Source: Gigaspora rosea (taxonomy: Eukaryota > Glomeromycota > Glomeromycetes > Diversisporales > Gigasporaceae). From it: a stretch of DNA of 64,000 nt. This document shows positions 56,317 through 64,000 of this stretch, one piece after another (position 1 is the first letter of the stretch; each line of letters begins with the position of its first letter). Both the position numbers and the translations under genes were made by a program. The notes beneath the pieces were generated by a model, which was given only the letters and a program-made list of their open reading frames with translations, made no database searches and was not told the origin of the DNA. The DNA lies in NCBI GenBank assembly GCA_003550325.1, contig QKWP01000669.1, positions 62,001-126,000 on the forward strand, given 5' to 3'.

Positions 56317-56789
56317 ATCGTTCACACCTTTTGAAAACAGCTGAAAATCAATGCACTCGAGAAAATCTTAATTTACATAAAATAATTACAATTTCTTGTT
56401 CCATTTTAATATATTTCCAGCCCAAGTCGAAAGAATAATTTTAAATTTGCATAAGAGACTTGCCTGTATTAGTCCTGATTTCTTCTGAATTAAATAGTTA
56501 ATACTGTAAGTTCTCCATTGTTTTATCATCGTAGCTGATAAACTGACTGTAGATTTTATCTGAATTATTATTAGTTTCATACAGTAGCTACTCGGCATTT
56601 CAAAAATTTCGCACAGGAAAAAATTATTATTAGCCTCATTGAATGTTATTAGGTTCGCTTTTGGATTAGATCTGGAAACTGAAATTCTAGTAAACAACTT
56701 TTATTACATATTTCATATTATATTATATATTTCAACTTTTCATCGAATTTAGAAAATTCTATTAAGATTTTTCATCATTTTGTCATCCA
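56317..56789. other. Spacer; minus-strand ORF without recognised family
   Basis: A 103-codon open frame on the minus strand (56,386-56,697) shows no family motif. It lies directly downstream of the decayed kinase in the same orientation and could be its flanking remnant or chance. Confidence 0.25.
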
Positions 56790-57440
56790 ATTAAAGTTTT
56801 ACTGATTTACTCGGCTGATGGCCGTTTTTTGGATCTTGTTCCAAACACTCCTCCATTAAACTCACATAATACGAGAATACATCAATGAAAATTGGTGTTC
56901 TTAAGTTTTAAAACAAGATTAACATTTGTAAATATTTTGATCCAAAAATCCGCTGCAAAATTTCGGCAAAGGTGTTCTATGTAAAATTTGCTACGTGATT
57001 ATGCCAAATGAATAAATATCAGATTCTATCGAATATTAGTTTTTGTTCAAAACACTTGGATCTACACATGGCAAATTCCGTAAATTCCATTTGATTCTTT
57101 TCTTAATTCTATATTAGATGCTATTAAAAGACCCAAATCAGCAATATATGCATTATTTAAATCATCTAGTAAAATATTGCCACTATACAAATCTTGATGA
57201 AAAAGCTTATGAGAATGAATTGTCTGAAGATCATAAGCAATGCAAAGTATTATATTTAATTTGTCTTTCCATTCTTTTTGAAAGGTTTTGGCGCAAAGAT
57301 CTCTTCATTGCATATTTTAAAACTAGTATATAATCTTTAGAATAAACATCCTTTGATATTCCATAACATTTTAAAAATGAAGGAACTTTATCATTTATTT
57401 CACAATAAGCCTTTAATATTAAAGAAAATAATTAACAAAA
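56790..57440 (-). pseudogene. Protein kinase remnant (TKL/RTK-like kinase domain)
   Basis: Read from 57,440 downward. VLKYAMKRSLRQNLSK (hinge region) comes first. After a frame change FKKEWKDKLNIILCIAYDLQ and HSHKLFHQDLYSGNILLDD follow, the catalytic loop HxDLxxxNIL. Then NAYIADLGL stands at the DFG position. After stops ESDIYSFGIIT (subdomain IX) is seen, and YVSLMEECLEQDPK with KRPSAE in the neighbouring frame (subdomain XI). The N-lobe and part of the activation segment are missing, and several frame changes and stops occur. The motif order leaves little doubt about the family, which is greatly expanded in arbuscular mycorrhizal fungi. Confidence 0.75.
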
Positions 57441-57447
57441 AAAAATA

Positions 57448-58676
57448 ACGTTAGGCCGTTTGAAGTTAATTTTTTGGTTAACATCACCCCCCCCCCCCCC
57501 TCAATGGTCCCCCGGCCCCCGGGTAAAATGAACATATGAAAAAAATAAAAATAATGAAATATTATCATTATTTAGAAATCAAATTCAATATATAAATTCT
57601 ATTTATTACTTCGTGCATGAAATTACTAGTGGCTGACGTATGTACGAACGTACGTACTTAGCTCTATATATGGGGTCGTCTAAAGCGGAGCAGAATCACG
57701 TGATACCTGACCAATCAAATTAAGAATTTGATGATCTTAGGCAATTTTGCTTATTATATTACTACCTAAAACCTATCTAAGGCCGTTTGAAGTTAAGCTT
57801 TCGGTTAACATCACCCCTCCCCTTCATCTTTGATGTCCCCCGGAAAAAATTAAAAAAAATAAATACTGCATAACCACGAAATAAAGAGATTCGAATTTCG
57901 GCCTAAATTAAGATTAATTCAGGCCGAAACTCGAAATAACTCTGTGCGTTATTTAAAAATAAAAAACGAATTAAAAAAAATAAAAACTTAAAAAAAAATA
58001 AAATAAATAAATAAATAATAAAAAATAAAGCTAAAATTTTAATTCCTATTTGCTTTCCTCTCATATATGTTTATTTCAGTTTGCAATAAAACGATTCAAC
58101 AAAAAACTGCTGAATAAAGAGCTTCCGAAGTGCTTTTTGTTCGATTGTGAAGAGCTAGAAAACTAGTATTAACGAGAAGAAATATTTGAATAAACATTTA
58201 GCTTTTACGGAATCATTCGGGACAAAATTTGCTCGACCAATAGGAATTTGGAAAACCCAAAATTCCAATCTGTGATGCAGATCCGATCATTAGATCACAA
58301 GAATTTTGCCTGTAAAAATTGTACATACGTACGAAGTTCTTTTTATCGGATAAAATACTTTTTATAATAAATTAATTATATACCGATAATTATTATTTTT
58401 GCTCCTTTCTTTTATAAGAGGAATGTAATGTTAAGTCCGTTTGAAGTTAATTTTTCAGTTAACATCACCCCAGCTGAAGTCTCCCCCCTCCCCTGAAAAA
58501 TGAACAGCTAATCAAAACGCTGAATGACTCTCACCAGTCACCTGATTTACATCAACCAATGAAATTGATTCATTTTTATATGTTCGTTTCATATGTTCGT
58601 TTCATTTTACCCCCCTCCCCCCCCATGAGTCCTGGAAAAGTGATGTTAACCAAAGAATCAACTCCGAACGGCCTTA
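57448..58676. mobile_element. Nested TIR elements with GGCCGTTTGAAGTTAA ends
   Basis: Left-type ends GGCCGTTTGAAGTTAA followed by GGTTAACATCACCCC occur at 57,454, 57,781 and (GTCCGTTTGAAG) 58,436. A right end, the complement of the same, finishes at 58,676 (AACTCCGAACGGCCTT). The outermost pair also matches further in (GGGTAAAATGAACATATG at 57,523, complement near 58,590-58,620). C-rich runs, including 14 C at 57,486, follow each end. I infer one outer copy with further copies or fragments inserted. Non-coding. Confidence 0.6.
57669..57783. mobile_element. Truncated MITE, GGGGTCGTCTAAAGC family
   Basis: TATATGGGGTCGTCTAAAGC at the left, then ACCTAAAACCTATCTAA as in the copy at 34,000-34,130, cut off by a GGCCGTTTGAAG end at 57,781. 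Confidence 0.5.
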
Positions 58677-59951
58677 TATAAATTATTATAGCAAATTAAA
58701 AATTACCTCTTTTACAAATTCATCATAATGATAATTTCAATGTACTTAATATCATAATCTTGCCACATTAATAATGCTAGCCGTTGAAATTTGAAACCTT
58801 ATAATTTTCTTCTGATGAAATTTCAATTTTTTAATACATACATACTATAGAGCCAACATATCCTATTTTACGATGTTAGTAACTCAACGAATATATACGA
58901 ATTTAACCTAATAGAATCTTGTAGTAATTCCAGGATATAAAATATAGTACTGTAAATATGTAAAAGATAATAAATAGTGATGAAATATGTATTCTGTTTG
59001 TTAATTCTAATTTGATGCAAGGATCATAACGGGCATAAAACGTTCGACACCTTTTGATCCACCATTTCGTTAATAAAATGATTGATTATTATGAGGTAAT
59101 ACTTAGCTTTGGGACTTTCGGAATAGTTTACTTGTACGTACAGAATAAAGATTGGCTTTGACGTCGTAAATTGGGTTGACACTCGATTTATTATGCAAAG
59201 ATAGGTTTTGACGTCGGCAGTTTGTTATGATGATTATTATAGCAATGATTTTTTTGAGTTCAAAAAAATTGATTTTCAGGTGTTTGTAGATTATATTGAC
59301 AAAATTTAATGAGAAACTCTTCTATTTAGTAACATATATAGATTTTTTCCTCTTTTTTCATCTCTATATCTAATCATATGAGATCAGCAAATATTGTCTT
59401 GAATAATTTAATAAAATCAAATTTTTAAAAATTTGAAATTTCAGATTAATACAATTTGCAATTCTTCTGAATATAATCAAAAGAAATGCAAATGCTACAT
59501 AACTATTTTTATTCACTATATTCACAAGAAGAATCCTTTGGTTTAATGAATCTCCCGTCAATAAAATTTTGATCATCATTTCGATATATTCATACTATCT
59601 GTAAACCATATGCATTATAATAATTGAATAATAGAGAAAATTTAATAAATATAACATTTTGTCAAACAAAAAAGTATTAAATAATATCACTTGAGCTTGG
59701 AAACTTTTTCAATTATTATCAAATATTCATCCATTATCTAATTTTTTTTTTAACAAACTTATTTAGATCCACTAATCATAAATGAAAAAATATTTTAACC
59801 ATCATATTACTAAATTCATTGAAATTTTATTTATATGTGCATTAAACCATAAACTTATAACAAATATTACAGCTATTATAGTTCTTAAAATTTTATAAAC
59901 GAAGTTATCTTGCCTACAAACTAATTCTAAAAAAAAAAAAATTTATAGAAA
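58677..59951. other. AT-rich spacer, no gene supported
   Basis: A plus-strand phrase EVILSFGTFGIVYLYVQNKD at about 59,095-59,155 resembles a kinase glycine-rich loop but stands alone, with stops on both sides. Confidence 0.35.
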
Positions 59952-61487
59952 TTAAACATCAACAATAATACGATAACGTGGTCTCATTATAACATATTCT
60001 TCTAATTCTTTTCTAAATTTATCAATCGATATGTTTACACCAACATAATTCAAAGTTCTTTTTCGTTTGCAGAATTTGATTATCGCCTTAACTAGTTTCT
60101 CATTAAGAAGGATATCAACTAATAACTTGTTTAAAGGTGAATAACAATTATTGAGTAAAATATCAGTATATAAACTTAAGCAAGAATTTCTTAAGTCAAG
60201 ATACTGCAATGTTAATGGTAATCTTTCTGCAAATTGTAAAACTAGTTCTTGTTCAGGTATGATATCATCAATACCCCAGGAACACCATAATGAGAGAAAT
60301 TGAAGATTTTTCAAATTATTAATAAGATCTGAAAATTTTGATGAAAAGTTAAAATTTAAAATTTAAAGATATATAATGTTTGGGCAGAAAGATTTGAGTG
60401 TTTCTAGTAATAATGATTGTTCTAAAATCATCTCATTTTCAGATTCAAGTTTTAACCGTTGTAATAATGTCCCAGACTTTTCTAAAATTAATACTATTTT
60501 CGATGCATCAATCGGACGATCAACTATCTCTAAAGTGCTAAGTTTATAATCTGATAATGTCAACAATTTTGTGCAATTCTTGATACGAAGAATTTCTAAA
60601 TTTTTACAAGTCTTTAGCACCTTGAACTCCTTATTACAAATACAAAACTTTATTATAAGTTCCCGTAATGATTTTTTTTGAGTCTCCAAAGCCGAAATAA
60701 TGCCGTGATAATTTTTTTCTGGAAAATCTTCACCATCAAATATGCAGAAATGCACAAGTTGCTCTTGTGATTTAATAATGCTTATAAGTGCACGATATAC
60801 TTGTGAATCATAATAAGAATAAAATTCGTCAAATTTGAAAGTACTAATTTTTCTAGTATTTGTTGCCAAGATTCTTAAAAATCCAATAGCATCTTCAGTG
60901 CTGAAATCAGATATTATACATAAAGATAATTCTTGAATTCGTGAGAAAAATTGCACATTTTGTCCTAAAAAGTAAAATGTCTCTGGCATAATTTTTGTAT
61001 GATCAGAAAAATTTAAATGTAATTTGTGTAAAGAGGCACCATTCTTAATGAATAATTTCAATAATAAATTGGTTATTTTATATATCGATGGATCGGAAGG
61101 TGGTTTCGAATCATTAAGCTGAAGGTCAATCCATCTCCAACACAAAATTTCTAGACAAAATAAATCGAGAACTTTAAGAAATTTTGCATAATCAAATAAA
61201 GTTTTGGAAAATTCGGAATTTATTCCATATTCTTCTAACATGAATTTCTCGTCTTCATCAAGTGATGAAAAATATTTAGAAATAAATGATGGATTTTGAA
61301 GTCTATTATTAGGTGTAAATGGTTGTTCAAATGAAAATGGATCTTCCCAAAGAATAGGAATTGAGATTTTGCTCCAATATCGGCTCGCAAGTGCGCACAA
61401 ATATAAGGAATAAAATTCATTCTTCAAATTATCAAAAATATTTTCCATTATTTCGGGTATATCGCCCATGAGGATTTTTGATGCCAT
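59952..61487 (-). pseudogene. F-box/LRR-type protein, broken by one in-frame TAA
   Basis: Starts at ATG 61,487. Residues about 6-45 (ILMGDIPEIMENIFDNLKNE, LYLCALASRYWSKISIPILW) form a divergent F-box of the type common in Rhizophagus, where such proteins would recruit substrates to SCF ubiquitin ligases. The rest shows leucine-rich repeat-like phrases (LHKLHLNF, IQELSLCI, LRELIIKFC, LEILRIKNC, LSTLEIVD, LQRLKLES). At 60,363-60,365 a TAA follows SFCPNIIYL, then the same frame continues ILNFNFSSKFSDLINNLKNL, QFLSLWCSWGIDDIIPEQEL to a natural end at 59,952, about 511 codons in all. The usual wording after NIxYL is another LRR strand, so the TAA is a single nonsense change (or an assembly error). 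No intron borders explain it. Otherwise the frame is undamaged, so decay is recent. Confidence 0.8.
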
Positions 61488-62313
61488 GAATTACGTATGT
61501 TTTTTTAACAGTGCGACTTCAGGAGAATTTTGGTAACTGAGCTTATAAATAAAGGATTTTGTGCGAGTGATACAAACCTAAAAAAGGAAGGCAACCACTC
61601 TACACGTACACTACAGTATAGTGAAAAAAGAAACAATAACAGTGCAGTGATTCTAAATCTGACGATAAAATTTTTGGGGTCTCAATTTAAAAATATAAAC
61701 CCTACTAAGATCCACATGGATACCCTATTTTTTCTTCAAATTTTATTATCAGAACGTTAAACCATATAAATACTCCGAAAAGTGAATAATTATACAAGAA
61801 TAAAAATATATTTCTGGTGCTATTTTAGATGCTATAAACATATATCTCAAAAATTATAAAATTTCAAAACATCATCTGCACCTTATATTGCTTCGAAATT
61901 GTAAGAATAATGCACGTTATTTTACGATCGGTAAAAAGTATAAATTTACGTATTACGCATAAAGAAATTCTCAAAAAAATAAATATATATATATATATAT
62001 TATATATCCACATAGTCTTGCATATAGTAATTTTTTTACATGGCAAAAAAAAACCGTTTGTTCGCTAGGAGAGTTGCAAAATCATTGATAAAAATTAAAA
62101 TTACCTTTCGGCAAACAGTTTCGTTTTTAATAACCTTCATCATCAATATGAACAATTATTCGAATGGCAATAGAATTTTTTTTTATGCTCTCTGTTAATA
62201 CAAATTTTACATACTCGTATTATATCTTCGTTTCCACTACAGTACTTAGTAGGATATAATATTGATCAGAGCTAAATAAATCAATCCCCAACTTTAGTAC
62301 ACTTAACTACATT
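61488..62313. other. 5' flank of the F-box gene and spacer
   Basis: AT-rich; no gene recognised. A (TA)n run lies at 61,985-62,002. Confidence 0.35.
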
Positions 62314-62487
62314 TATACCGAACCTCTCTATAACTAATTCTGGAAATAATTAACTAAAAAATTTTTAAGTTTTATAATAGTTCGGTATAAAAAGAGCTAT
62401 AGTTTCTTAAGAAAACTTAATAATTTTATATTGCGAACTTTTTTTAAAGCCAGAACCAACTATTCATTATAGAAAGTGTTGACTGTA
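62314..62487. mobile_element. MITE with ACAGTCA end, copy 2 (reverse orientation)
   Basis: TATACCGAACCTCTCTATAA at left and GAAAGTGTTGACTGTATA at right, with the inner TTTATAATAGTTCGGTATAA, match 32,353-32,528 in reverse. The left tip has lost the ACAGTCA word. Confidence 0.6.
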
Positions 62488-64000
62488 TATTTTTATTGGT
62501 AACATTGCGACCCAAATTTACTATTTTGGGAGTAAATAGAATCTCAAATAAGGTCATCCTTCAATAACCACCCCTATATAACCGCACCTTCTTATGAGTA
62601 TTATTTTCAAAACCAATAATTGATACCATTCCTATTAAAAATCTCTATATAATCATATTACCACTAAATTTGTGATCATAAGAGACTAGATTTTGTAAAA
62701 TGCTTTTAATTGTCAAGTCAGAGATGAAAATGCTTTCTTGCTATGACAAGTATAAATTTATTTTAAGTTCTCTTTTTAGGTTTGCAAAAATCTTGAGCTT
62801 CTCTTCTTTGATTGTCTCTTTAGATTTTTTCTAAGTTCCTTTTTTTATTCTGTTGCTATAAATATATTCAAACAGTAGTTAGACATTTCTGAAACATTAA
62901 AGTTTCTGAATGGAACTCAGAATTTAATTCCTTGATAGTATTTTTGTGATTGCCTTATTTGGGTTAAAATTAAATCTGGTATAGTTGACTACTTAACAAG
63001 ATTGAGAATTACAATATTGATAAGGTGTGTTTGAATACTAATGATAGAAGTAATGAAAGATAGATGGTTTTAATAGTTAGAATTGATAAACTTTAATATA
63101 ATTAAAATTGAATGTTAAATTCTTAAACTTTAATATAATTATAATTAAAATTGAATGTTAAATTCTTATACTTTAATATAATTATTTAAAATTGATGTTA
63201 AATTCTTATACTTTAATATAATTAGAATTAAAAAGTTAAATTCTTAAACCTTAATATAAATACTGTAGAGCTAAAATAAAAATTTTTATTCTTTTTAATT
63301 CTTATATTTGATAGTATTGAGGTTTTATGTTATTACATTATATCAATATCGCATAAATTTTATTATAACATAAAAATACTACGAATGCTTAATATTTCCC
63401 TAGTTCAATGATTTTAGTTAGATTAAGAATCTGGCTACTTCATGTATTAATTTATTGATTAAATAGTCAGTAAATCTTTTTCTATAATCATGCTTTATGA
63501 ATTTTTTTTTAGATGCAAGTGTCATAATGTTAAGTATATTTTAATTTATTAGATTCTGAGCCTAATGATTATTGGATTAGGAGCGGAGTGGAAGACCTTT
63601 GAGCCATACTCTATGGAATTTTGTCAATGTCCAGCTCCTGCTCTTGTAATAATGATAATAACTGATTTTGTTGACCCTTGTAATATTTTAATTAATCAAA
63701 AGTTTAACTATTAATATCAACAATAAATAAAGTAAACTATGTATATATATAAAATAAATAATCTATATAGTTAATAATTTATTTTATTAAAATCTTCTGT
63801 GTAAAATGAAAAAAATTGAATTATATGCCTAAATGAAGAGTTGTAAGAAATGATGCTCAAAAGAAAAGATTAGCTTCTATGATGCCTGAAGAATAATTAA
63901 GTTATTAAAATAATAAGCCAGCAAAAAGACAAGATTGGTGCAAATGTAAAATAATATTAATGGAAAGAGACATGAACTAAGTAGAGGATTTATATGTTCA
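62488..64000. other. AT-rich end of the window, no gene supported
   Basis: Six-frame reading shows no family motif. A GGAGCGGAG...CAGCTCCTGCTC segment at 63,580-63,645 is GC-richer and partly self-complementary, of unknown origin. Confidence 0.35.
63088..63258 (+). repeat. Minisatellite, about 4 units of 45-60 bp
   Basis: AACTTTAATATAATTA ... GTTAAATTCTTA repeats four times with small indels. Confidence 0.85.

Noticed and set aside
59095-59155. Glycine-loop-like phrase SFGTFGIVY on the plus strand
   Set aside because: It has no following kinase motifs, stops on both sides, and the opposite strand to the kinase remnant nearby; chance cannot be excluded.

Overview
The window looks like nuclear DNA of an arbuscular mycorrhizal fungus (Glomeromycotina, Rhizophagus/Gigaspora-like). 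This is an inference. It rests on very AT-rich sequence, a many-exon gene with short AT-rich GT-AG introns, decayed members of families that are large in these fungi (F-box/LRR proteins, TKL-type kinases, TPR repeats, cytochrome P450) and a heavy load of DNA transposons (Plavaka, Tc1, hAT-like, Helitron, many MITEs). No rRNA, tRNA or bacterial-type operon was seen.

Layout. 1-15.5 kb: a decayed P450 gene (1.2-2.2 kb, minus), a 0.7 kb palindrome inside a foldback element (3.0-4.2 kb), two long diverged tandem arrays bracketed by 0.15 kb direct repeats (5.6-9.7 kb), a tRNA-derived SINE candidate (11.0-11.5 kb) and a foldback (14.1-14.6 kb). 15.6-17.3 kb: a Tc1-type DD34E transposon with long TIRs and an unbroken transposase. 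17.3-26.4 kb: low-complexity DNA and nested TIR elements whose ends are built from short self-complementary words; two of these elements have 8-bp target duplications and TAGNG/CAGNG ends as in hAT transposons.

27.1-31.9 kb: the one well-supported host gene, an oligopeptide transporter (OPT family) on the minus strand. I read 17 exons, including a 12-nt microexon, giving about 738 aa. An exon 9-10 duplication sits beside the only N of the window. Its intron 2 holds three different MITEs. 34-37.3 kb: MITEs, a 417-bp tandem duplication, and a satellite of about ten units derived from a dead TPR-coding segment that ends at a Helitron 3' terminus.

40,260-49,258: a complete-looking 9.0 kb Plavaka (CMC/CACTA-like) transposon. 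It has CACTG ends, a 3-bp target duplication and subterminal repeats. It carries two divergent genes: a transposase cut by a single in-frame TAG, and a spliced RS-rich, basic second gene with several disruptions. It sits inside an exon of a host gene whose frame can be read across the empty site.

49.9-64 kb: a hAT-like element filled with a tandem array of palindromes, a poly(A)-tailed retroposon with a 17-bp target duplication, further TIR elements, a decayed kinase, and an F-box/LRR gene broken by one TAA. The window is thus mostly transposons around one active-looking transporter gene, with other host genes in several stages of decay.
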